Shown piece by piece: positions 15,706 through 22,712 of a DNA stretch of 34,109 nt. Position 1 is the stretch's first letter; the number at the start of each line of letters is the position of its first letter. The notes beneath the pieces were generated by a model. The model saw only the letters and a list, made by a program, of their open reading frames with translations. It was not told the origin of the DNA and did not search any database. The position numbers and the translations under genes were made by a program. Source of the stretch: Pseudomonadota bacterium (lineage in GTDB: Bacteria > Pseudomonadota > Alphaproteobacteria > Sphingomonadales > Sphingomonadaceae); NCBI GenBank assembly GCA_023436615.1, contig JAEZIO010000066.1, positions 1 to 34,109 of the forward strand. Reading direction: 5' to 3'.

Positions 15706-15723
15706 TTGGCACGGTCCCTGCAT
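15706..15723 (+). promoter_or_regulatory. sigma-54 (RpoN) type promoter
   Basis: TTGGCACGGTCCCTGCAT: the -24 element YTGGCACG is perfect, and GG (15708-15709) and GC (15720-15721) are exactly ten bases apart, the invariant sigma-54 spacing. The -12 element is CTGCA instead of TTGCA. Transcription should begin near 15733, giving a leader of about 46 bases to the microprotein. Psp genes are sigma-54 dependent in Enterobacteria, which fits the PspC gene downstream. Confidence 0.72.
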
Positions 15724-15735
15724 TGGATGTGATGT

Positions 15736-15772
15736 GGACCCGATAGTGGGTCCCGCATACGAAAAAGGGACC
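15736..15772 (+). promoter_or_regulatory. leader with two mutually exclusive hairpins over the ribosome-binding site
   Basis: GGACCC (15736-15741) can pair with GGGTCC (15748-15753). Alternatively GGTCCC (15749-15754) can pair with GGGACC (15767-15772), which contains the Shine-Dalgarno AAGGGA eight bases before the ATG at 15779. The two pairings share the central strand, so only one can form: the first leaves the ribosome site open, the second closes it. Function is inferred from pairing alone. Confidence 0.4.
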
Positions 15773-15778
15773 AACAAG

Positions 15779-15883
15779 ATGTTTGCTACTTTCTCTGCCA
15801 GCCGCGAAACCGCCACGGCTTTCGCCGCCGCTTTCATCGCCGCAATGCTGTGCGTCAGCACTGCCACCTCGCTCATCGCCTGA
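15779..15883 (+). CDS. 34-residue hydrophobic microprotein upstream of PspC
   Basis: A 34-residue ORF (MFATFSASRETATAFAAAF...TSLIA) with AAGGGA eight bases before its ATG. The short N-terminal part carries Arg and Glu, and from about residue 12 to the end it is a single hydrophobic, Ala-rich segment, consistent with one membrane helix or a signal-peptide-like anchor. Similar peptides beginning MFATFSA are familiar to me from sphingomonads but carry no named function. It is the first gene after the sigma-54 promoter, and its TGA is 13 bases before the PspC GTG, so the two are probably co-expressed. It could act on, or with, PspC in the inner membrane. Confidence 0.7.
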   Translation: MFATFSASRETATAFAAAFIAAMLCVSTATSLIA

Positions 15884-15896
15884 ACGGGAGGATCAT

Positions 15897-16082
15897 GTGG
15901 CCAACCGCTTCGTGATAAACCGGCGCGACGCCAAGATCATGGGCGTCGCGGCCGGCATCGCCGACTACAGCGGCGTCGACGCGCTGATTATCCGCCTCGC
16001 ATTGGTCGCAGCATTGCTTGTGACCGGCCCCGTCGTGCTGCTCTTCTACCTGCTCACGGGCTTGCTCGCCGCCGACCGATGA
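15897..16082 (+). CDS. PspC domain protein
   Basis: 61-residue protein made of just one PspC domain: NRRDAKIMGVAAGIADYSGVD followed by a hydrophobic stretch (LIIRLALVAALLVTGPVVLLFYLLTGLLA) long enough for one or two membrane passes. The GTG start at 15897 has GGGAGG five bases upstream. PspC senses envelope stress in the phage shock response, where it works with PspB and PspA; E. coli PspC is about twice as long because of a C-terminal periplasmic region absent here. No pspA, pspB or pspF lies in the window. The sigma-54-type promoter upstream is in line with psp regulation. Confidence 0.87.
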   Translation: MANRFVINRRDAKIMGVAAGIADYSGVDALIIRLALVAALLVTGPVVLLFYLLTGLLAADR

Positions 16083-16088
16083 GTTGCG

Positions 16089-16619
16089 TTATCGCGGTTC
16101 CGCGCATCCGTGCCGCAGTTCCCCGTCAACGGTCAGAGTCACCGCGATCGGGTAGCGTTTGTCCGACATGCCGTCGGAGCATCCCCTCTCCGGCCGCGTC
16201 TTCATCGTAAAATCTCGGCCCCTGAGCGCACCCGTCCAGGTGCCGCTCTCCATTGTGCCGCTGAACTTCGTCCAGACACGCGTTCCTTCCTGATCATCAG
16301 GATGCGAGTAGGTCACGCATCGGCCGACCACGTCGACGGCCCAGAACGGTTCGGTCCCCAACCCATGAAGCCTGTTCGCGTCGATCGGCTTGCCGTCCTG
16401 CGCCATGCACGCCTTCGCCGCCCCGGCCGGCGAGGGCGCTCGCGCAGCCGGTTGCGCTTCGTTTTCGCCGGCTTGCTCGAGTTGCTCCCGAGCACCCGCG
16501 CTTAAGTGCCGTTCAAGCGGCGTCGGTTGCTCGACGGCATTGCCTGCGTCCTCGCCTGGACCGGTCTGGCTGCAGGCGCCGATCAGCAGAATCGCGACCA
16601 AGGGCGGGAACCTTCGCAT
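16089..16619 (-). CDS. COG3650-like lipoprotein
   Basis: 176-residue predicted lipoprotein. ATG 16619 is chosen over ATGs at 16631 and 16643 because GAGGA lies five bases before it and the product then starts MRRFPPLVAILLIGAC with a lipobox at Cys15. After a low-complexity linker comes a domain with the GTEPFW motif, GRCVTYSHP, and the C-terminal MSDKRYPIAVTLTVDGELRHGC, which is the signature of the COG3650 family of small envelope proteins. Function unknown. It converges on the PspC gene with a 6-bp gap and is divergent from the peroxiredoxin gene. Confidence 0.85.
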   Translation of the reverse strand: MRRFPPLVAILLIGACSQTGPGEDAGNAVEQPTPLERHLSAGAREQLEQAGENEAQPAARAPSPAGAAKACMAQDGKPIDANRLHGLGTEPFWAVDVVGRCVTYSHPDDQEGTRVWTKFSGTMESGTWTGALRGRDFTMKTRPERGCSDGMSDKRYPIAVTLTVDGELRHGCAEPR

Positions 16620-16697
16620 CGGCGTCCTCATCTGATTGGCCACTGGCCGCCACGGCTAGCGTGGAGTAGACCGCACGTCCAACATCAGGAGCGAATC

Positions 16698-17222
16698 ATG
16701 CGCAAGCTGTTGATCGGGCTGGCCATCGCCGCGATTGCGGCCCCGGCGTGGGCCGCTCTTCCCGTCGGCTCGAAGGCGCCAGATTTCACCACCACCGGCG
16801 CGCTGGCCGGCAAGCCCTTCAAGCTGCACCTGAAGGACCAGCTCAAGCACGGCCCGCTCGTTCTCTACTTCTTCCCCAAGGCGTTCACGAAGGGCTGCAC
16901 GCTAGAGGCTCATGCCTTCAGCGACGCCGCCGCGGACTTCAAGAAGCTCGGCGCGCGCGTGATCGGAATGTCGCGCGACGACCTGCCGACGCTTCGGAAA
17001 TTTTCCGTGGAGGAATGCCGCAACGCCTTTCCCGTCGCCACCGCAACCGCGGCGACGGCCAAGGCCTATGACGTCGTCTTGAAACAGAAGCCGGAGCTTA
17101 CGGACCGAACGTCTTACGTGATCGCGCCCAACGGCAAGATCGTGTTCGTCCATTCCGATCTCGACTTCAGCGAACATGTCCAGAAGACGCTGGCGGCAGT
17201 GAAGGCGCTCAAGCGCAAATAA
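16698..17222 (+). CDS. periplasmic peroxiredoxin
   Basis: 174-residue AhpC/TSA-type peroxiredoxin with a signal peptide (MRKLLIGLAIAAIAAPAWA), so it should act in the periplasm. The domain starts with LPVGSKAPDF; the peroxidatic Cys67 sits in FFPKAFTKGCTLEA, with the assisting Thr at position 64. A second cysteine (VEECRNAF, about residue 112) could be the resolving one. Family activity is thiol-dependent reduction of hydrogen peroxide or organic peroxides. The start has AGGAGCGA upstream. Most bacterial members of this subgroup are cytosolic, so export is the notable point here; the thiol donor is unknown. Confidence 0.92.
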   Translation: MRKLLIGLAIAAIAAPAWAALPVGSKAPDFTTTGALAGKPFKLHLKDQLKHGPLVLYFFPKAFTKGCTLEAHAFSDAAADFKKLGARVIGMSRDDLPTLRKFSVEECRNAFPVATATAATAKAYDVVLKQKPELTDRTSYVIAPNGKIVFVHSDLDFSEHVQKTLAAVKALKRK

Positions 17223-17223
17223 G

Positions 17224-17240
17224 CGCGGGCTGACGCCGCG
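17224..17240. terminator. weak hairpin between convergent genes
   Basis: CGCGG and CCGCG separated by seven bases, between the stops of the peroxiredoxin and L,D-transpeptidase genes. It is short and lacks a convincing T-run on either strand. Confidence 0.3.
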
Positions 17241-17242
17241 TC

Positions 17243-18508
17243 TTACCGGGACGCCAGCTTTTCCGCCTGTGCTGCTTTCGAGGCATCGAGAAGCGCCGCG
17301 ATGGCCTTGCCGTCGCGCTTGTAGACGTCGGCATAATCGATGATCCGCCCGTCGACGTGCGCTGCCGAAGACATGTAGACGATGTACACCGGCAGCGGCT
17401 TGGGAAAGTTCGCCTGCACCGACTTGCCGCTCGCGACCGTCGCCTTGATCTTCTCCGGGGTCCACTCGGTCCCGCCTTCGGTAAGCAGGATCGTCGCCAG
17501 GTCCATGATATGCTCGGTGCGGATGCAGCCGTGGCTGAAGGCCCGGACGCGGCTGTTGAATCGCGACTTGGCGTTGGTGTCGTGCAGGTAGATCGCCTTG
17601 GGGTTGGGCATGACGAACTTGACCTGTCCGAGCGCGTTGGTCGGGCCCGGCGGCTGGCGCCAGCGCTGCACTTTGCCGTCCGCTCCCTTGACCGCGACAT
17701 AGCCCCCCTTGCCGCGGACTTCGCCTTCGATGCTCTTCGGCACCTCCCACCACGGGTTAAGGATGACGCCGGTGGCGACGGCGGAGAGCTGCGGAGTCGG
17801 CGTCGAGATTTTGCCGGCGACCGCGTGATGGCGCGACTTCGTCTCGCCGTTCTCGACGAGAGCGGCGGTGTAAGCCGGCACGTTGACGATGATGTAGCGC
17901 TCGCCGAGATCGCGCGGCAGCCAGCGCCAGCGATCGAGGTTGAGGCGGATCCGGTTGATCTTGCCCGTCTCCGATGCCGGGGTGACCCGCAGCGCTTCCT
18001 TCAGCGACGTATATTGCGGGTGGGTCGGAAGCAGGCCGTTGAGCGTGTCCGTCACCTGGTGCGCCTGGACGGCCCAGCGCAGCAGCTGGTCGGAGCGCCC
18101 GGCGTCGAGGTCCGGGTCCTTGATGTGCCAGTCGATCCGGTCCTTGCCGCGGACGTGACCCAGCGCGAGGTCGGCCGCGACCTTCTTGAAGCGAACGCTC
18201 GCCGCCTGGCTGACGGCCATTGGATCGCCGCCGCGAAGGGCCGTCGTCAGGCCTGCTGCGTCGTAGTCTGCGGGATCGAGCCCTTCCTTGCCGATGTTCT
18301 GGATGTAGGCCAGCAGTTCCTGGACATCGGTGAGGCTCCACAGCGGTGGCGGCAGCGGCGCCGGCTGCATCTGCTGCGGCGGCGTGGCGGACTGCACTTG
18401 TACCGGCTGGCCAACGGCAGGAGCCGGCTGTTGCGCCTGAGCCGCGAAAGGAACGGCAGACGCCGCCGATAGGATTGCGAATGCGTTGAAACGATTATGA
18501 AAAGTCAC
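17243..18508 (-). CDS. L,D-transpeptidase (YkuD domain)
   Basis: 421-residue peptidoglycan L,D-transpeptidase of the YcbB-like scaffold type. A signal peptide (ends near PFAAQAQ) is followed by a Pro/Gln-rich linker, a helical scaffold region (LWSLTDVQELLAYIQNIGKEGLDP through WAVQAHQ), and the catalytic YkuD domain. The domain shows INRIRLNLDRWRWLP, ILNPWWEVPKSI, IYLHDTNAK and the active-site SHGCIR with Cys328. It would make 3-3 cross-links or attach proteins to peptidoglycan in the periplasm. I see no separate peptidoglycan-binding domain. It is convergent with the peroxiredoxin gene and divergent from the first PilZ gene. Confidence 0.94.
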   Translation of the reverse strand: MTFHNRFNAFAILSAASAVPFAAQAQQPAPAVGQPVQVQSATPPQQMQPAPLPPPLWSLTDVQELLAYIQNIGKEGLDPADYDAAGLTTALRGGDPMAVSQAASVRFKKVAADLALGHVRGKDRIDWHIKDPDLDAGRSDQLLRWAVQAHQVTDTLNGLLPTHPQYTSLKEALRVTPASETGKINRIRLNLDRWRWLPRDLGERYIIVNVPAYTAALVENGETKSRHHAVAGKISTPTPQLSAVATGVILNPWWEVPKSIEGEVRGKGGYVAVKGADGKVQRWRQPPGPTNALGQVKFVMPNPKAIYLHDTNAKSRFNSRVRAFSHGCIRTEHIMDLATILLTEGGTEWTPEKIKATVASGKSVQANFPKPLPVYIVYMSSAAHVDGRIIDYADVYKRDGKAIAALLDASKAAQAEKLASR

Positions 18509-18683
18509 AGCAGTCTCGCTCTTCGGGCCCCGGGGAGTTCCTGCCCTTCTTCGCCGTTCGACCTCTTACACAAGCTGAACAGCAGCAACCAGTGATCCCA
18601 AGCCACGGTCGCGTCCTAAGTCGTGGATAACAACCAATCTTTAAGGCGTTGCTACCTAATCCTCCTCCACAATGGGGGAGTTT

Positions 18684-18986
18684 ATGTCCAGTCAGTATCT
18701 CGATGGCTCGATGGTGCCGCGCGCCGTCAAGCGCCATGTCGACCACCGCTCAGAGCCACGGGCGGCGGCCGATCCCGACACCGCGGTCGTGCACTTTCGC
18801 GGCCGCGACCACCGCGTCGCGCTGATCAACATCTCCAACTCTGGAGCGATGGCGAGGTTCTCCTTGATCCCGCACATCGGCGAGACGATAAGCATTGCGT
18901 TCGACGGCCGATCGCCGGTCGCGGGCACCGTCTGCTGGGTCAGGGACGGGAAGATCGGCATTGGTTTCACTGCGCCGCCGGAGTAG
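18684..18986 (+). CDS. PilZ domain protein 1
   Basis: 100-residue stand-alone PilZ domain, a cyclic-di-GMP receptor. The start ATG 18684 has GGGGGAG four bases upstream; an ATG at 18672 would place that ribosome site inside the gene. The two binding motifs are present: RSEPR (RxxxR) and NISNSG (D/NxSxxG), followed by the expected barrel strands ending in VCWVRDGKIGIGF. No other domain, so it must act by binding a partner. A second PilZ gene follows 25 bp later, and a GGDEF protein is encoded 9 kb away. Confidence 0.88.
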   Translation: MSSQYLDGSMVPRAVKRHVDHRSEPRAAADPDTAVVHFRGRDHRVALINISNSGAMARFSLIPHIGETISIAFDGRSPVAGTVCWVRDGKIGIGFTAPPE

Positions 18987-19011
18987 CGGCCCGTGGAGAA
19001 CGAGTTTTTCG

Positions 19012-19317
19012 ATGATCAAAGCGCGTATCGCCGAAGTTCCGGACGTGGCCGACCGCCGCCGCGCAGCGCGTGTCCCGCTCGATCTCGACGTTACCGTGCG
19101 CGAGCTTGGCGCAAGCGGCACCGAAGCGCGTGTGCTCAATATTTCAGAAACGGGCTTCATGGCTGAAGCGGAGGCCCATTTTGAAGTCGGGGCCCGGGTA
19201 TGGCTGATCCTGCCCGACCGCGACCGCGCAAGCGCGGTCGTCAAGTGGGTCGCCGGCAACAGGCTTGGGGCGGAGTTCGCCGAGCCGATTTCGGTCGCGG
19301 GCTTGCAGAACCCCTAA
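19012..19317 (+). CDS. PilZ domain protein 2
   Basis: 101-residue PilZ domain protein beginning MIKARIAEVPDVADRRRAARVPLDLDV. Its cyclic-di-GMP motifs are RRAAR within RRRAARVPL and NISETG. The last strand (AVVKWVAGNRLGAEF) is canonical. It has a complete RxxxR loop with an extra arginine, so binding is expected to be intact. It lies 25 bp after PilZ 1 and probably shares its transcript; the low similarity between the two outside the motifs argues against a recent duplication. Confidence 0.88.
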   Translation: MIKARIAEVPDVADRRRAARVPLDLDVTVRELGASGTEARVLNISETGFMAEAEAHFEVGARVWLILPDRDRASAVVKWVAGNRLGAEFAEPISVAGLQNP

Positions 19318-19436
19318 ACGGCTGAATCGCCAACCATTTCATCGTAAACACACGACTTACCTTCTGTCCCGCATTGGGGCAGCGATGCAACCGCTCCGCC
19401 TTTCGCTCGTTCACCCGCGCCGAAAGGAAATTTTTT

Positions 19437-19688
19437 ATGCCTGCGAACTCAGGCCTGACTGACACGACCTACCAGCCGACGTCGCGCGGATATCACGCCG
19501 TTTACCGGGAGCGCGAGGTCAACCACTGCCCCGGTTGCGGACGGACTCACTGGATCATCGGCCGGGTCTCCGCGGAATGCGCCTTCTGCACGACGGCATT
19601 GCCGCTGGCGGAGGCGAGCACGCACTCGCACCATCGGCCCGTCATCATCCAGCACAAGAACCGCGACCACCACGCCTGGGCAGCCTGA
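19437..19688 (+). CDS. small zinc-ribbon protein
   Basis: 83-residue basic protein (MPANSGLTDTTYQPTSRGYH...) with AAAGGAAA upstream of its ATG. It contains two CxxC knuckles, CPGC and CAFC, about 20 residues apart, a typical zinc-ribbon arrangement, plus a His-rich tail (THSHHRP and DHHAW). I recognise similar proteins in sphingomonads as hypothetical, without a function. The phrase GRTHWIIGRVSAECAFC between the knuckles is the conserved core. It is convergent with the cyclophilin gene, six bp apart. Confidence 0.82.
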   Translation: MPANSGLTDTTYQPTSRGYHAVYREREVNHCPGCGRTHWIIGRVSAECAFCTTALPLAEASTHSHHRPVIIQHKNRDHHAWAA

Positions 19689-19694
19689 GCCCGC

Positions 19695-20579
19695 CTATTT
19701 TGTGGGTGTCGGCCTCACCGGCACCGGCGCGTTGCACAGGTCGACGCCCCCTGCGGGCCGGATGAAGAAATCGTCCTTCCGGTTCGCGCGTGCCCGCACA
19801 TAAGCCGCGAAGGCGGAACTGCCGGTATCGAGATACTGGAAGCTCGGCCGATCCCCTGCGAGGTCGCTTGCGAGTTTTGCCCAGGTGATGGGCACGTCCT
19901 GCGAACGTTCCTTGTAAAAGCCCAGCGCCTCGGTCCCGCGTGGAAGGCTGCTCATTGCCTCGATGCCGCTGATGACGCGCCCGATCACTGCGATGTTGCG
20001 ATCGAGATGCCGCGGCGCATGGCCGATGACGGCGTAGAGCTCGCCGCCGGTGCCTGTGTCGGGCGAGAGGTCGCGGCCGACGCCGACATAGCCGTAGCAG
20101 TGGACGAGGTTGGCCGTCCCGGTTTTCGGGCTGTAGCCGATCGGCCAGCCGAGGGCGTATCCGGCGCGGGGCGCGTAGGCGTCGGCATATCCGAGCGGCT
20201 TGATGCTCAAGCCCCTCGTCGAGCGCGCATATTCGGAAGGCGGCTTGGCCACGACGGCGGCGGGCAGCGGGTCGTTGCTTTCGTTCTTGCCCCACTGGAC
20301 GACGTAATTGTCCTGCACGCGATAGATGGCGGCCTTGTCCCACCACCCGGCTCTCGCCAGCGCCCGGATATTGCCGACGTGGACCGGCGCGAACGCCGGC
20401 GCCAGCTGGATGACCACTCGCGCGCCGCTGCCCAGCTGCACCACCAGCAGGTCGTCGGCGGGAATGGTTTTCCAGGCGCCCGGCGGGGCAGCAGCGACGA
20501 TCTCCGATGGGGTCTTGGGCGGAGGAGCAGGCGCAGCGGCGGTGAGTGCAACAACGAGCAAGGGCGCGACGTGACGCAT
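19695..20579 (-). CDS. secreted peptidyl-prolyl isomerase, cyclophilin type
   Basis: 294-residue cyclophilin-like protein with a signal peptide (MRHVAPLLVVALTAAAPA), so periplasmic. The ATG at 20579 is preferred because GGGGGT lies just before it; a second ATG at 20591 is possible. The domain runs from VVIQLAPAFAPVHVGNIRALARAGWWD through IYRVQDNYVVQWG, with a large insertion containing YAPRAGYALGWPIGY and NLVHCYGYVG, and ends with IGRVISGIEAM. The insertion and a C-terminal extension of about 70 residues make it longer than classical cyclophilins. Expected role: cis-trans proline isomerisation during folding of exported proteins; activity is not assured, because the classical catalytic arginine motif (FHR) is replaced by IYR. 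Confidence 0.87.
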   Translation of the reverse strand: MRHVAPLLVVALTAAAPAPPPKTPSEIVAAAPPGAWKTIPADDLLVVQLGSGARVVIQLAPAFAPVHVGNIRALARAGWWDKAAIYRVQDNYVVQWGKNESNDPLPAAVVAKPPSEYARSTRGLSIKPLGYADAYAPRAGYALGWPIGYSPKTGTANLVHCYGYVGVGRDLSPDTGTGGELYAVIGHAPRHLDRNIAVIGRVISGIEAMSSLPRGTEALGFYKERSQDVPITWAKLASDLAGDRPSFQYLDTGSSAFAAYVRARANRKDDFFIRPAGGVDLCNAPVPVRPTPTK

Positions 20580-20627
20580 GGATACCCCCATCTTCCGGCT
20601 TTTGTCCGAACACTCTAACGGCGGCGC

Positions 20628-21800
20628 ATGCACGTCGCCACTCTGATGCTGCTTGGCTCGGGCGAGCTGGGCCGCGAATTCACCATCGCAGCGAAGCGGC
20701 TTGGCTGCCGAATCGTCGCTTGCGACCGTTATGCGGGCGCGCCGGCCATGCAGATGGCGGACGCATTCGAAGTGTTCCCGATGCTCGACGGGGCGGCGCT
20801 TCGCGCAGCGGTGGAGAAGCACCGGCCCCACGCGATCGTCCCGGAAATCGAGGCGATCGATACGGCTATGCTGATCGAGCTGGAGCGCGAGGGCTGGCGC
20901 ATCGTGCCGTCCGCTAAAGCGGTCCAGCTGACGATGAACCGTGACGGCATTCGCGACTTCGCGGACAATGAGCTCGGGCTGACCACCTCGCGCTACCGCT
21001 TCGCCGAAAGCCGGGAGGAGGCCGTGGCCGCCGCCCGGCTCGTCGGCCTGCCGTGCGTGGTGAAGCCGGTGATGTCGAGTTCGGGCAAGGGCCAGAGCAC
21101 GGCCGGTACGCTCGCGGAAGTCGAGGCCGCATGGGACTATGCCGTCGCCAGGATGCGTGGCGACCGCCCGCGGATCATCGTCGAGGAGTTCATCCGCTTC
21201 GACAGCGAGATCACTCTGCTGACGATCGCCACTCGAGACGGCGTCCTGTACTGCGACCCGATCGGCCATCGCCAGGACCTCGGCGACTATCGCGAGAGCT
21301 GGCAGCCCGCGCACCTTCCCGCCGAGGCGCTCGCCTCGGCTCAAGACCAGGCACGGCGCATCGTCGAGGCGCTCGGCGGACACGGGATATTCGGCGTGGA
21401 ATTCTTCGTCCGCGGCGATGAAGCGATTTTCTCGGAACTGTCGCCGCGGCCGCACGACACCGGCATGGTCACATTGATCTCGCAATATCCGAACGAATTC
21501 GAGCTCCACTTGCGGGCCATCCTGGGGCTTCCGATCCGCGCCATCGATCTTGCCGGGCCGTCCGCCTCGGCGGCGATCCTCGCCGACCGCGAGTGCGACC
21601 ACTTTCGTTTCGAGGGGATAGCCGAGGCGCTGGCGCTCTCTTCGCCGTCGCAGCCTGTCGACGTCCGTATCTTCGGTAAGCCGACGACTCTGAAGAACCG
21701 TCGCATGGGGGTTGCGCTTGCGCGCTCGGCGACCGTTGAGGAGGCCGTGGAGAAGGCCAAGTCGGCAGCGTCAAGGATCGCGATCCGCTACGGCCAATGA
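20628..21800 (+). CDS. purT: formate-dependent phosphoribosylglycinamide formyltransferase PurT
   Basis: 390-residue ATP-grasp enzyme; makes formyl-GAR from GAR, formate and ATP, the folate-independent third step of purine synthesis. The length equals E. coli PurT. Motifs include MLLGSGELGREF at the N-terminus, PEIEAIDT, PCVVKPVMSSSGKGQS (ATP-grasp), GIFGVEFFV and ELSPRPHDTGMVTLISQ. It is divergent from the cyclophilin gene across only 48 bp, and no clear ribosome site precedes the ATG. purE and purK are encoded about 6.5 kb further on. Confidence 0.97.
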   Translation: MHVATLMLLGSGELGREFTIAAKRLGCRIVACDRYAGAPAMQMADAFEVFPMLDGAALRAAVEKHRPHAIVPEIEAIDTAMLIELEREGWRIVPSAKAVQLTMNRDGIRDFADNELGLTTSRYRFAESREEAVAAARLVGLPCVVKPVMSSSGKGQSTAGTLAEVEAAWDYAVARMRGDRPRIIVEEFIRFDSEITLLTIATRDGVLYCDPIGHRQDLGDYRESWQPAHLPAEALASAQDQARRIVEALGGHGIFGVEFFVRGDEAIFSELSPRPHDTGMVTLISQYPNEFELHLRAILGLPIRAIDLAGPSASAAILADRECDHFRFEGIAEALALSSPSQPVDVRIFGKPTTLKNRRMGVALARSATVEEAVEKAKSAASRIAIRYGQ

Positions 21801-21847
21801 AGCTTTCGGCGCGGTTTCGCGTTGCGGTCATGGAGAGGAGGGAGCCG

Positions 21848-22231
21848 ATGCGTCTTATGATGAGCGTTGCGGCGGCGGCACTGGCAGTCGCGGGCTGTGA
21901 CAAGGGCGAGCCCCAGCAGACCCGGTCAATCGTCGTTCGAAGCGCCGAGCAAAACCAGATGCACAAGCTCAACGACCTCAACCGGGCGATTGCGCTCAAG
22001 CGGGCGATTTACGATTCGGGCTATCGCTGCCAGCGCGTGACCCAATCGGGCTTCGTCGGCACGTACAAGAATCTCGACATGTGGATGGCCGACTGTGCCG
22101 ACGGGCGCGCATGGGCCGTCTTTACGGGACCAGACGGAAGCGCGCAGGTGCGCGATTGCAAGGACGTGGAGCAGTTCGGGCTGCCGAAATGCGAAATCAA
22201 GCCCGGCAAGGCAGCGCCGAAACCCGGCTAG
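21848..22231 (+). CDS. small lipoprotein of unknown function
   Basis: 127-residue predicted lipoprotein. The ATG at 21848 has a strong GGAGGGAG stretch before it and gives MRLMMSVAAAALAVAGC, a lipobox with Cys17; the longer reading from 21797 would bury the signal. The mature part has a helical KLNDLNRAIALKRAIYDSGYRC, then VTQSGFVGTYKNLDMWMADC, WAVFTGPDGSAQVRDC and GLPKCEIKPG. Four to five Cys in the mature part suggest disulfides. No family recognised. It follows purT by 47 bp on the same strand and converges on a small exported-protein gene. Confidence 0.82.
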   Translation: MRLMMSVAAAALAVAGCDKGEPQQTRSIVVRSAEQNQMHKLNDLNRAIALKRAIYDSGYRCQRVTQSGFVGTYKNLDMWMADCADGRAWAVFTGPDGSAQVRDCKDVEQFGLPKCEIKPGKAAPKPG

Positions 22232-22252
22232 CAGCGGACGTCAATCGCGGCA

Positions 22253-22316
22253 GAGACGCTTTGCTGCGACCTAGTCGCAGCGCCGAGACGCTTTGCTGCG
22301 ACCTAGTCGCAGCGCC
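22253..22316. repeat. perfect 32-bp tandem duplication, each unit with an 8-bp hairpin
   Basis: Two identical, directly adjacent 32-base units (22253-22284 and 22285-22316). Each holds GCTGCGAC, a 3-base CTA loop, and GTCGCAGC, a perfect 19-base inverted repeat (22263-22281 and 22295-22313). The loop of the second hairpin is the stop codon of the minus-strand gene. It lies between convergent genes, so a bidirectional terminator role is likely, though no T-run follows. Confidence 0.85.
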
Positions 22317-22569
22317 GCGTCTCCTTATACTCGCCGGCGGCGGACTTTTCCTTGACGGTGATGCACTTGCCGACGCGGGTTTCCTCCCGCCAGCTGCCGT
22401 CGGCGTTGACCGTGCGGTCCGCCTTCGGGACGCGCTTGCCGTCGCGGATCTCGTAGTTCCAACCGCTGGGCGTCGACTGCTTCGCCGGCGCTGCATAAGC
22501 GGAAGCCGCCGCGGCAAAGCCGAGGCCGACGAGCGCACCCGCTGCAATTCCGATCCAAAGCGTCTTCAT
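22303..22569 (-). CDS. small exported protein of unknown function
   Basis: 88-residue protein starting MKTLWIGIAAGALVGLGFAAAASAYA, a good signal peptide, with GGGAG about seven bases before the ATG at 22569. The mature part is short, polar and charged: WNYEIRDGKRVPKADRTVN, then GSWREETRVGKCITVKEKSAAGEYKETRRCD, with two cysteines that could form a disulfide. I do not recognise a named family. The stop codon forms the loop of a hairpin, and its last codons are part of a 32-bp tandem duplication extending into the 3' untranslated region. Confidence 0.8.
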   Translation of the reverse strand: MKTLWIGIAAGALVGLGFAAAASAYAAPAKQSTPSGWNYEIRDGKRVPKADRTVNADGSWREETRVGKCITVKEKSAAGEYKETRRCD

Positions 22570-22712
22570 TACACTACTCCCTAGCATCGCTTCCTAGCCG
22601 AAACGACGTGAACCGGGGGTGAAGACCAGGCGCACGAGTTTCACGGCGAACCGTTGCTCGCGAGGCAAAGTGGGATTTGGATGTCGGCCGCGCAAGCGGC
22701 GACCGGAAAGGC

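Noticed and set aside
20580..21602. Upstream extension of the cyclophilin frame through the purT region
   Set aside because: The signal peptide starts at 20579 and the extension is antisense to purT.
22253..22316. 32-bp repeats as a CRISPR array
   Set aside because: Only two directly adjacent units, no spacers, no cas genes.
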